Shown piece after piece: positions 7,935 to 12,671 of a DNA stretch of 14,500 bases (position 1 is its first letter; each line of letters begins with the position of its first letter). Source of the DNA: Scenedesmus sp. ARA3 (taxonomy: Eukaryota; Chlorophyta; Chlorophyceae; Sphaeropleales; Scenedesmaceae); contig RWJK01000257.1 of the NCBI GenBank assembly GCA_004335835.1, forward strand, positions 11,044 through 25,543. Direction: 5' to 3'. A model generated the notes under the pieces. That model was not told where the DNA came from. It ran no database searches and was given only the letters and a program-made list of their open reading frames with translations. The translations under genes and the position numbers were made by a program.

Positions 7935-8613
7935 GTAGGTGAAGCGGCTGCTGCATCGACGGCCGGAGGACCGCCCCTCAGCGCAGGCGCTGCTGATGGA
8001 CAAGTTCTTCCAGGCCCGCAACACCACCACACAGGTATGTCGATCTGTAAATGTCACAGTATCATTTTCAACACAGCACTGCGTGCCAGACAATGCTGCA
8101 GCTCCCATGCCTGGCTTCTTGCTGGCAGTGTGTGCTGCTGATGGACAAGTTTTTCCAGGCCCGCAACACCACCACACAGGTATGCTCTCTCTTTTGCACG
8201 TGACCTGGCATGCTCAGGTGGCAAATGCCAGTTCGTGTTTCTTTTTCGGGCACTGCACGCAAGCAGGTGAAGAGGCTGACAGTGCATTAGTAAGCATTTA
8301 CGTGTCTTGCCCTGCTGGCAGTGTGCTCTGACGCATGCGGCACAGTCAGCAGAGCCGCTTGCAGGGGCGACGTGCACTGTACAGCATGTCGAGTGTAACA
8401 CATGTGTGCTGCTTGACATCTCAAGCTGTGTGTGCTGCTGATTGTAACTCGCGTGCTTCGCTGCTGCTGATCATGCAGGTGTCTCATGACAGCAGCACCT
8501 ACTCAGTAGCCAGCGCAGGCTCCTCAGCAGCAGCAGCAGCTGCAGCAGCAGCGGCCGCAGCAGCAGCCCCTGCAGCTGCTGCCAGCCCTCCTGTGCCTGC
8601 TTCGCCACCATGA
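582..8613 (+). CDS. FAS1-domain receptor-like protein kinase (14 exons, about 794 aa)
   Basis: Proposed join: 582-633, 1025-1111, 1886-1995, 2315-2547, 2784-2971, 3129-3882, 4171-4322, 4974-5116, 5407-5507, 5885-5948, 6347-6473, 7323-7465, 7939-8034, 8479-8613. Every junction is GT-AG and the phases match throughout, giving one 795-codon frame ending in TGA. Residues 1-28 form a signal peptide. About 35-238 is one fasciclin domain: H1-like ATFFWPQDAAW at 84-94, VVPGKT near 127-132, H2-like NAVIHFVD at 225-232. Sequons at N83, N148, N175 and in KNNT (residues 254-257) suit an ectodomain. A transmembrane helix at about 277-300 is followed by RRR and a Gln/Ala/Ser-rich linker. The kinase-like domain is about 475-750: YAVK lysine K506, alpha-C E517, HLDMKPQN at 594-601, DLA at 615-617 in place of DFG, YCSPE at 634-638, DMWGVG from 657, R730. 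No GxGxxG loop is visible. The product is probably a plasma-membrane or endomembrane protein with a matrix-facing FAS1 domain. Exons 1-2 are the least certain; the kinase and FAS1 assignments are firm. Confidence 0.75.
1025..1111 (+). CDS. Kinase gene exon 2: signal peptide end and FAS1 start
   Basis: The acceptor CCTGCAG ends at 1024 and the donor GTAGGC starts at 1112, phase 1. It encodes LLACCSSTAQAQG then QQQQFTSVFMAMLGLP, and the split codon becomes Asp on joining to exon 3. FTSVFMAMLGLPDLQ is the typical opening helix of a FAS1 domain. The 3' edge is duplicated downstream at 1334-1370. Confidence 0.65.
1334..1370 (+). pseudogene. Decayed copy of exon 2 3' edge with donor
   Basis: Matches 1082-1118 (TGTTTATGGCC ... 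GGGCTGCCAGGTAGGCCA) with a short deletion and an in-frame TAG at the ATGCTG position. Both exon end and GTAGGC donor are copied, but the frame is broken and no acceptor is evident, so it is probably inert intron sequence. Confidence 0.7.
1772..1885 (+). repeat. Upstream in-frame copy of exon 3 and its acceptor
   Basis: The block starting at 1772 (DLRIVQQTYMRMVKKGVLQG, then NNAIQQK) repeats exon 3 at a period of 114 bp, a multiple of three. Both copies are preceded by TGCTCTTGCAG. The bases between them, including the second pyrimidine tract, translate without a stop as SVILVSFPALA. Use of the first acceptor would add 38 codons to the FAS1 helix region. Confidence 0.75.
1886..1995 (+). CDS. 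Kinase gene exon 3: FAS1 helices
   Basis: The acceptor TGCTCTTGCAG ends at 1885; the donor GTGAGT begins at 1996. Encodes (D)LQIVQQTYMLMMKGGVLQ onward, ending TSTTAN in phase 0. An upstream copy with an identical acceptor sits at 1772, 114 bp before, and the frame is open between them. The exon may therefore be 110 nt or 224 nt long. Confidence 0.75.
1981..2041 (+). repeat. Duplicated exon 3 donor edge
   Basis: AGCACAACAGCCAATGTGAG at 1981-2000 recurs at 2020-2041 as AGCACAACAGCCAGTGCGGG. The second copy has lost the GTGAGT donor. Confidence 0.65.
2315..2547 (+). CDS. Kinase gene exon 4: FAS1 core
   Basis: The acceptor CATATGCAG ends at 2314; the donor GTGAGT begins at 2548, phase 2. Encodes ATFFWPQDAAWADL (the FAS1 H1 region, usually TVFAPTDAAF), then SFMSLIVVPGKT, the position of the family's YHVVPG. 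The YH pair reads LI here. LNSTFTLPLTR matches the following beta strands. Confidence 0.85.
2784..2971 (+). CDS. Kinase gene exon 5: FAS1 strands
   Basis: The acceptor CTGCCTCAG ends at 2783, phase 2. Encodes NGSPRWMFPGLAFNRSDVS and on through a low-similarity insert to MVAIVVG. The donor at 2972 is GTGACA, weaker than others in the gene, but it alone restores phase and gives VVGNAVIHFVD, the FAS1 H2 motif, on joining to exon 6. Confidence 0.65.
3071..3122 (+). repeat. CTG tract before exon 6 acceptor
   Basis: GCTGTTGCTGCTGCTGGTG followed by a pure CTG run, ending six bases before the exon 6 junction. It lies in the intron on the coding strand. Confidence 0.9.
3129..3882 (+). CDS. Kinase gene exon 6: FAS1 end, transmembrane helix, linker
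   Basis: The acceptor GGTTCAG ends at 3128, just after a long CTG tract; the donor GTAAGT begins at 3883. Encodes NAVIHFVDTAFLDE (end of FAS1), a short stalk with sequon NNT, a hydrophobic helix (PTIIAAIAVPCAVAVILAAI) and a basic stop-transfer RRR. A linker of about 170 residues follows, with a Gln run, a poly-Ala run coded by GCA repeats (3691-3738) and a Ser run. It ends GNPNIA plus two bases. Confidence 0.85.
3691..3738 (+). repeat. GCA tract coding poly-Ala in exon 6
   Basis: An uninterrupted CAG/GCA run, read as Ala in the exon 6 frame, in the cytoplasmic linker. Confidence 0.9.
3981..4008 (+). pseudogene. Decayed copy of exon 6 3' edge
   Basis: GACAACCCCAACATTGCC repeats the exon 6 end (GGCAACCCCAACATCGCC at 3863-3880). 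It is followed by AAATGAGTG in place of the functional TAGTAAGTT, so the donor is lost. Confidence 0.7.
4171..4322 (+). CDS. Kinase gene exon 7: kinase N-lobe
   Basis: The acceptor GCTGCTGCAG ends at 4170, phase 2; the donor GTGAAC begins at 4323. Encodes YNMTNFVRKSLHSRTAVYF, then KKYAVKFYEDPAACAAERDA. K506 is the VAIK-type lysine and E517 the likely alpha-C glutamate. No glycine-rich loop is seen ahead of K506. Two decayed copies of the exon's second half follow in the intron. Confidence 0.85.
4398..4470 (+). pseudogene. Second copy of exon 7 3' half
   Basis: Encodes EEPAACAAERDAYRDLQ followed by a GTGAGC donor at 4460; matches 4264-4333 including the first intron bases. The part with the AVK lysine is missing or degraded, and no acceptor is in place. 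Confidence 0.75.
4639..4735 (+). pseudogene. Third copy of exon 7 3' half
   Basis: Encodes VNPKKYAVKFDEDPAACAER then DAYRDIQ, followed by a GTGAGC donor at 4721. It keeps the beta3 lysine and lacks one Ala codon in frame. No AG acceptor directly precedes it (TTCATGCTGGGTTGTCAACC), so inclusion looks unlikely, but the frame is intact. Confidence 0.75.
4941..4973 (+). repeat. CTG tract forming exon 8 acceptor
   Basis: A pure CTG run whose final unit is CAG, which is itself the splice acceptor of exon 8. Confidence 0.9.
4974..5116 (+). CDS. Kinase gene exon 8: beta4 to hinge
   Basis: The acceptor is the last CAG of a CTG tract (ends 4973); the donor GTGAGT begins at 5117. Encodes AQNKYIPLLETAYVEQPG, SRFTSFCVFEQGSRCLDEF and QQQPNVYRL, matching strands beta4 and beta5, the hinge and the start of helix D. 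Confidence 0.8.
5338..5402 (+). repeat. CTG and CCG tracts before exon 9
   Basis: CTG units, one CGCTG interruption, more CTG units, then CCG units, ending just before the TGTCAG acceptor. Confidence 0.9.
5407..5507 (+). CDS. Kinase gene exon 9: catalytic loop
   Basis: The acceptor TGTCAG ends at 5406 after CTG and CCG tracts; the donor GTGATT begins at 5508. Encodes IDMFHQLLSAVAYLHDHG, then RVHLDMKPQNVVYMER. HLDMKPQN is the HRDLKPEN catalytic loop with Leu in place of Arg; catalytic D596, K598 and N601 are present. This is the strongest kinase signature in the window. Confidence 0.92.
5690..5880 (+). repeat. 28-bp minisatellite between two copies of exon 10 acceptor
   Basis: Five tandem 28-bp units (5740-5767, 5768-5795, 5796-5823, 5824-5851, 5852-5879), each close to TGCGTACCTGACTGCAAGCA plus TGTGCTGC. 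They lie between a partial copy of the exon 10 5' edge (from 5707) and the real exon 10. Units are contiguous without spacers, so this is not a CRISPR array. Confidence 0.85.
5707..5750 (+). pseudogene. Poison-type copy of exon 10 5' edge
   Basis: CTGCTGCAG then GGCTGGTCTGTGGATGCTG copies the acceptor and start of exon 10. In the correct phase it reads RAGLWMLLHVLLRT and stops at TGA (5748-5750). The functional frame gives LIDLATSA instead. Splicing here would end the protein before D615. Confidence 0.75.
5885..5948 (+). CDS. Kinase gene exon 10: metal-binding (DFG-position) segment
   Basis: The acceptor CTGCTGCAG ends at 5884; the donor GTGAGT begins at 5949. Encodes RAGLWMLIDLATSAHIGEE then TRL. 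WMLIDLA aligns with the usual VKLIDFG, so DFG reads DLA: Asp615 is kept, Phe and Gly are changed. Both edges of this 64-nt exon are duplicated in the flanking introns. Confidence 0.85.
5949..6064 (+). repeat. 11-bp repeats and duplicated exon 10 donor
   Basis: CAGTGGCATAG recurs at 5959, 5970, 5988, 5999, 6010 and 6051. The exon end and donor (GAGACACGTCTGGTGAGTGA, from 5937) recur at 6029 as GAGACACGCCTGGTGAGTGA. Both donors match consensus, so the second could in principle be used; retaining the intervening bases would bring in in-frame codons that I did not find to be protein-like. Confidence 0.8.
6109..6122 (+). repeat. CT microsatellite
   Basis: A short run of CT dinucleotides in the intron between exons 10 and 11, followed by CACACAACAACACAG. 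Confidence 0.8.
6347..6473 (+). CDS. Kinase gene exon 11: activation segment end and helix F
   Basis: The acceptor CTTGTAG ends at 6346; the donor GTGAGC begins at 6474, phase 1. Encodes VYTRDYCSPEVAQAAMEG (YCSPE is the APE motif) and ATDMWGVGLIMFQLVTG (the DVWSLG-type helix F with its conserved Asp). Confidence 0.9.
6617..6845. repeat. Inverted repeat with perfect 19-bp arms
   Basis: GTCACTACTGTTGTGTTGC at 6617-6635 has its exact reverse complement at 6827-6845. Similarity continues imperfectly outward on both sides. The arms are about 190 bp apart and enclose the decayed exon 12 edge at 6788. It may be a small non-autonomous element or a transcript hairpin in the intron before exon 12. Confidence 0.75.
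6784..6822 (+). pseudogene. Poison-type copy of exon 12 5' edge
   Basis: ACAG then GCCGCCCGGTCTTCCCTTCC reads GRPVFPSKHCM and stops at TAG (6820-6822) in the phase used by exon 12, whose real start is GRPFFPSTW. It lies about 535 bp upstream of exon 12. Confidence 0.7.
7150..7316 (+). mobile_element. Probable SINE-like element with (ATTG)5 tail
   Basis: A compact block with short hairpins (GGGGG/CCCCC at 7207-7220; AACCACC TGA GGTGGTT at 7231-7247) ends in AATGTGTGTA followed by five ATTG units (7297-7316). A 3' tetranucleotide tail is typical of short non-autonomous retroelements. The left boundary and any target-site duplication are not clear, and no convincing pol III boxes were found. 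The tail ends 6 bp before exon 12. Confidence 0.5.
7323..7465 (+). CDS. Kinase gene exon 12: C-lobe helices
   Basis: The acceptor ends at 7322, only a few bases after a (ATTG)n tail; the donor GTGCGT begins at 7466, phase 0. Encodes GRPFFPSTWAEDGRLWRALG, then GFERLPSELQDLVTLPGL and DPNFKGIMRQ. Three further copies of its second half follow at 7509, 7652 and 7803. Confidence 0.85.
7509..7604 (+). other. Second copy of exon 12 3' half: candidate cassette exon
   Basis: Encodes RSLGGFEQLTSELQDITTLP then GLHPNIIGILPQ, closely matching exon 12 residues ALGGFERLPSELQDL onward. It is preceded by ACAGGCAG (ends 7508) and followed by a GTGGGC donor at 7605. It is 96 nt long with phase 0 on both sides, so it could be included between exons 12 and 13 without a frameshift. 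It may equally be non-functional. Confidence 0.55.
7652..7746 (+). pseudogene. Third copy of exon 12 3' half, frameshifted
   Basis: Encodes RSLSGFERLPSELQDLTTLP then AVNPTAKAACN plus two bases, between CGGCAG and a GTGCGT donor at 7747. It is 95 nt long, one base short of the second copy, so inclusion would shift the frame entering exon 13. Confidence 0.65.
7803..7860 (+). pseudogene. Fourth copy of exon 12 3' half, stopped
   Basis: SLNSFERLLSKLQGLTTL followed by TGA at 7858-7860. It matches the other copies up to the point where they read LTTLP, and the remainder is gone. It is the most decayed of the four. Confidence 0.7.
7898..7932 (+). repeat. CTG tract before exon 13
   Basis: A CTG run ending just before the CCGTAG acceptor of exon 13. 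Confidence 0.9.
7939..8034 (+). CDS. Kinase gene exon 13: end of kinase domain
   Basis: The acceptor GCCGTAG ends at 7938 after a CTG tract; the donor GTATGT begins at 8035; phase 0 on both sides, 32 codons. Encodes VKRLLHRRPEDRPSAQALLM then DKFFQARNTTTQ. This is the RPSAxELLxHPFF-type last helix of protein kinases, with conserved R730. Confidence 0.9.
8129..8185 (+). other. Copy of exon 13 3' half: candidate cassette exon
   Basis: CVLLMDKFFQARNTTTQ (8129-8179), between CTTGCTGGCAG (ends 8128) and a GTATGC donor at 8180. It is 51 nt with phase 0 at both ends. The last 14 residues match exon 13 exactly. Inclusion would repeat the final kinase helix. Confidence 0.55.
8479..8613 (+). CDS. Kinase gene exon 14: Ala/Pro-rich C-terminus
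   Basis: The acceptor CATGCAG ends at 8478. Encodes VSHDSSTYSVASAGSS, an Ala run, and SPPVPASPP followed by TGA at 8611-8613. The 3' part of this exon begins a tandem repeat array that continues past the stop. Confidence 0.75.
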   Translation: MSHDSSTYSVASAGSSAAAAAAAAAAAAAAPAAAASPPVPASPP

Positions 8614-8697
8614 GCAGCAGCAGCAGCAGCCCCTGCAGCAGCCCCTGCAGCTGCTGCCAGCCCTCCTGTGCCTGCTTCGCCACCATGAGCAGCAATT

Positions 8698-8736
<39 letters not shown>

Positions 8737-9021
8737 CCTGCAGGCCCTGTAGCTGCTGCCAGCCCTCCTGTGCCTGCTTCGCCACCATGAGCAGCAATTG
8801 CAGCAGCAGCAGCAACAGCCCCTGCAAGCCCTGTAGCTGCTGCAAGTCCTGCTGTCGCTGCTTCGCCACCATGAGCAGCACTTGCAGCAGCAGCAGAAGC
8901 AGCAGCACCAGCAGCCCCTGCAGCCCCTGCTGCTGCTGCAAGTCCTGCTGTCGCTGCTTCGCCACCATGAGCAGCAATTGCAGCAGCAGCAGCAGGAGCA
9001 GCAGCAGCAGCAGCAGCAGCG
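8521..9021 (+). repeat. Tandem copies of the exon 14 end, each with a stop
   Basis: After the exon 14 stop at 8611, the coding tail repeats in the same frame, each unit ending in SPPVPASPP or SPAVAASPP plus TGA. Stops fall at 8611, 8686, 8788, 8872 and 8968, spaced 75, 102, 84 and 96 bp, all multiples of three. Units differ mainly in GCA/CAG tract length. Each stop sits in GCCACCATGAGCAGC, so the TGA overlaps an ATG in a good initiation context. Probably 3' UTR. Confidence 0.85.
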
Positions 9022-9190
9022 CTGATCCAGGCGCGCAATTCCACACTCTCCCCCCAAGGACACAGCGTCACAATGACTGCTGTGGTGTGTGTACTCCAAC
9101 AGTGCGCGTAGCACACGGCAGTTGTCATGTGTTCAGTTGCACGCGCTGGCTGCCTACCAAGAGCCAAGGCTCATGCCGCAGCAGCTGCAC

Positions 9191-9258
9191 TGGCAGCCAC
9201 GCAGTGCATTCATCAACCTTGGGGCCTGGCTGCCACGCAGTGCATTCATCAACCTTGG
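9191..9258 (+). repeat. 36-bp tandem duplication
   Basis: TGGCAGCCACGCAGTGCATT at 9191 recurs at 9227 with one change, giving a 36-bp period. In one frame it reads WQPRSAFINLGAWLPRSAF, a 12-codon repeat inside an open stretch 9089-9373. The frame has no recognised domain. Confidence 0.8.
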
Positions 9259-9391
9259 TGCAGCAGCAATGCCAGCAGACCTTGCTGATTTATGCATGTG
9301 CACTATGCTGGTCATCAAGCTGTCTCAGGTGCACAGCACCCCTACGTCGTCCTCAGTCGCTGCAGCAGTGTGAGAGGCGTATTAACACCCT

Positions 9392-9780
9392 GCAGGTGCC
9401 CTTGCTGCAAGGCAGCAGCAACACTGGCTAGGACAGACACAAACTGCAGGCGGGCTCCAGGCGCAGCAGCAGCTTCCGGGCTGGCAGCTGTGAGCACCCG
9501 CCATCATCACCGCAGCGAGTTTGCAGCAATGCCGGCAGGCCGTGACAGATCAAATCACTGCTGCCCAAGGTGCAGCACTACACCGGCCTTGCAGCAGTCT
9601 GTGACGCACAACCGGTTGCGTCATCTTTGCAGCAGTGCATGGGACTCACAGCAGCACTGTGCAGGTGCCCCTGTTGCAAGGCAGCAGCAATGGCTCAGAC
9701 AGACATGGACTGCGGGCTCCAGGTGCAGCAGCAGCTTCCGTACTGGCAGCTGTGAGCACATGCCATCATCACCACAACAT
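9392..9780 (+). repeat. Direct repeat, copies about 269 bp apart
   Basis: The block starting GCAGGTGCCC at 9392, running through GGCAGCAGCAA, CAGACA, GGGCTCCAGG, GCAGCAGCAGCTTCCG and GGCAGCTGTGAGCAC, recurs at 9661. Both end near CCATCATCACC. The copies are about 110-120 bp long and diverged. Function unknown. Confidence 0.75.
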
Positions 9781-9836
9781 TGGGGCGCGGGGCCGATGGC
9801 GTGACGCTTTGGCTTGATGGGTAACATGCTGATGAT

Positions 9837-10129
9837 GATCACCACAACAGCCCGCGCTTGCCGACCATTACCCAGCGTCTGCCGGCCAGCTGCAAGTGCA
9901 GCGGCAGCTGCAGTGTTGGCGGCTGTGTGCACCCAAGCAGCATCACCACAACAGCCCGCACTTGTCGACCACCACACACCCTCTGCCGGCCAGCTGCAGT
10001 TCTGGCGGCTGTGTGCACCCAAGCAGCATCACCACAACAGCCCTGCTTGTCGGCCACCACACACCCTCTGCCGGCCAGCTGCAAGTGCAGCGGCAGCTGC
10101 AGCGTTGGCGGCTGTGTGCACCCAAGCAA
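9837..10129 (+). repeat. Three-unit minisatellite, 103/86/103 bp
   Basis: Units run 9838-9940, 9941-10026 and 10027-10129. Each has CATCACCACAACAGCCC, then CTGCCGGCCAGCTGCA and GGCGGCTGTGTGCACCCAAG. The middle unit lacks a 17-bp segment (GTGCAGCGGCAGCTGCA type) present in the outer two. Unit length is not a constant multiple of three, which argues against a coding repeat. Confidence 0.85.
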
Positions 10130-10275
10130 CATCGCCATCATGTTATGATCACAGTTAGCGCTTGCGCACCATCACGCAGGCGCTGTAGGCATGCAGGCTG
10201 TGCCCAAAGCTGTCTGTTCCGCATGTGGCAGCAGCAGCAGGCGCGATATGCACGCATGCTGTGTGTCAATGAAGC

Positions 10276-10866
10276 ATGCATGCTGTTGGACAACAGCTGT
10301 GTGTTGCTGCGGGTCAGGTGCAGATTGTCCAAAGTTTGATGTTCAAGCAAGCTGTGGACTGTTCAGCATGCATAGCGAGATTTGCATTCAACATGTATAT
10401 TTGTGGGTTAGCGGTTGCCGACAGCTCCACAGAGGATGTTTATGTACACTGCTCTCTCTGGTCAAGGCATCACATCCAAACTCAGCTGCTGGCACTAGTG
10501 TTGCCTGTTTTATTTCAGACGGCTATGTATGAAATCTGTGTGTTCCCAGCGTCCCTGCGCATCCAACATGGTTGCATTTATATGTATATGCAACATTCAC
10601 TTTTGCTTGGAGTTGTGATTTTGCTGGATGTATCGCAGAATGCTGTGGTGTCAGCAGCACTCACAGGGCAGGGCTTGCCACCTTGTTTGCCAACCACCTT
10701 TGTGCGTGGTGAACTGCGCTGTGATTTATCAGCTGTTGTAGCGTGTTGCTGTGCTGGTTCAATTGCGTTGATGTTTGACTGGCAGGAAAACATTTACAGG
10801 CCAACCTGTTCAGCACAGGTTATCAAGGGCTTGCCAAAGGATTATCACCTGCCTCAGCACACGTAG
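10276..10866 (+). other. Unassigned open frame of 196 codons
   Basis: An ATG-to-TAG frame outside the repeat arrays, with mixed composition and several Cys clusters. I recognise no family. Codon choice is more AT-rich than in the two real genes nearby and no splice-linked extension is apparent. It may be chance or an exon of an unrecognised gene. Confidence 0.15.
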
Positions 10867-11187
10867 CTGACTCGCATGGCATGCTCTGCACATTTCGATG
10901 CATTTTCGTTGGTGGGGGTCGACATCAATCTTGTGCCTTCTCGGAGGCTTTGAGCAGGTGTGTTGTGACCGTGGTTGCAGTTTTGTGACTGCATAGGGTA
11001 ATTGTGACACTCCGTGACCAATTTTCACGCGTAAAGTTGTGACTGTTAATATCTGTTCATTTTCTGTTCACGTCGCTGGACTCTCAAGTTGTGCACGGTT
11101 CGGATGTGATGTTTCTCTGAGAGCCCGCCATTCTCTGCCGCTCACTCGGTTTGCTCGAACCAACAGCCGGCTTAGTTATTCGGCTAG

Positions 11188-12067
11188 ATGAGCCCACAAA
11201 AGAGCCGAATGTGGCCGGGATGGTCCACAGCAGCAGCCGATTGCAAACTGCCCAGCGCAGCAGTACAGACTCGACGGTCGTGGTTGCGTGCGCTTCCAGC
11301 CGGCAAGAGGGCATCAAGCGTTCCTTACGCAGTGCTACGAGTAGTTATAAACCTTTCGGTTCTGCTAGGGCTGCTGGTGCTGCTCCAAAGCCGGGCTCAG
11401 CAGTATGTCAGCAGGCAGCACTACCCCATTAGCAGCAGCAGCAGCAGTGGCCTGGCTCATCTAGCAGCCACATCAGCAGCAACAGAAGCAGCACAATCGG
11501 AGCTAACCCCATCATCAGCAGCAGTAGCGTCAGACATTGACAGCACGTGGTCGCCACCAGCATGGGTGGGCACACCACCAGCATTAGACCCACTGGCATG
11601 CACACCTCAGCTGCTCGTCATCGGAGGCATGAAATGTGGCACATCTGCCCTCTTCCACTACCTGAATGGAACAGTCCCTCGATCCCCTAAGGCAGCAAAG
11701 GAGCCGGGAGCTTCCTGGACTCCTCCCAAATTCAGCAATGATCAGCAGTTTCTGAATGGTACTCCTGCAAGCATCGAGTACTGCAACCGATTCTTCAGCC
11801 TGCCAGATGAGCAGCGAAGATTCCACCCGGGGATCATCGGGTCAATTGTAACGAAAGAGGTGCACTTCTTTGACCAGGAGCCCCAGCAAGTGCACAGCAA
11901 GCTGCCGCAGTACTTTGCAAAGTTTGCAGGAGTCAACATGTCAGTGGATGATCCAGCAACTGGGCAGTGCAGCTACCCCCGGCAGCTTGGGCTGAGCAGC
12001 AGCAGCGCACCTGCTATGGTGCGCATGGAGGCTACCGTGATGTACATGCCCAGCAGGACGGCAGCAG
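11188..12067 (+). CDS. Sulfotransferase exon 1
   Basis: Residues 1-293: cytoplasmic tail, signal anchor, Ser/Ala stem and the PAPS 5'-phosphosulfate loop (IGGMKCGTSA). The donor GTGAGA begins at 12068, phase 1. The frame stays open to 12483, but the bases past 12067 contain a duplicated exon end and low-complexity sequence, so splicing at 12067 is preferred; it is the point that joins correctly to GLVKEILPNTR. Confidence 0.85.
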
Positions 12068-12496
12068 GTGAGAGTGTGGACAATAGGAGCGGCAGCAGCA
12101 GCAGCGGCGGCAGCAGCAGCGCGCCTGCCATGTGTGTATGGAGGCTACCGTGTTGTATATGCCTAGCAGAACAGCAGCAGGTGAGAAGTGGGGTGGTAGC
12201 AGCAGCAGCAGCAGCAGCAGCATTGCAAGCGGAGGAAACATGCGATCGTCACTCTCGTGCCAGTGGCGGATTTAGCAGCAGCTGTGACAGTCAGTTGTGG
12301 TGCCGGCATGGGCAGCCCCTGCTGTGCGCAGCACAAGTGCAGCAACTGCTGGGAGCACGCACAACCTTCAAGCATGAGAGCTGTCTGTTACTTGTCAGGT
12401 TGCCGGAGAGCTGCTGCCTGCTACAGGCCTCCTGCATGCGGCGCTGTGCCACATGCACCTGCTGGCGCTGCTGGCTGCCATAGACGACTCTTCACG

Positions 12497-12548
<52 letters not shown>

Positions 12549-12632
12549 TTGTTAAGGACATCCTGCCAAACACATGCTTGGTGGCACTGCTGCGAGAGCC
12601 AGCCACGCAAGCCACCAGCAGCATCAACATAC

Positions 12633-12671
<39 letters not shown>

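Larger units (their letters stand above)
8614..11187. other. 3' flank of kinase gene and intergenic region
   Basis: Beyond the exon 14 repeats, this stretch holds several unrelated tandem duplications (listed separately) and, from about 10140 to 11187, more AT-rich, mostly single-copy DNA. I saw no TGTAA polyadenylation motif after 8613, so the transcript end is unplaced. The last few hundred bases should contain the sulfotransferase promoter and 5' UTR; no core motif is convincing. No domain-bearing gene was recognised on either strand. Confidence 0.5.

Noticed and set aside
8260..8291. Another copy of the exon 13 5' edge (CAGGTGAAGAGGCTG)
   Set aside because: The match is short (about 15 bp) and lies downstream, against the pattern for 5' edges; could be chance.
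8471..9167. Long minus-strand Ala-rich and Leu-rich frames, up to 222 codons
   Set aside because: They are the antisense of the CAG/GCA repeat array; repeats that are multiples of three keep every frame open, and no domain or splice context supports them.
8610..9431. Ser/Cys-rich + strand frame resembling a metallothionein-like protein
   Set aside because: It is the shifted frame of the exon 14 repeats. The Cys codons arise from TGC/TGT in the CAG-type units. Kept as a finding because of the ATG contexts, not as a gene.
10276..10866. A third gene of 196 codons
   Set aside because: No recognised family, AT-richer codon choice and no linked exons. Listed at very low confidence only.
12068..12483. 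Continuation of the sulfotransferase frame past 12067
   Set aside because: The frame is open but codes Ser/Gly runs and a frameshifted copy of the exon end; splicing at 12067 gives the expected family sequence.
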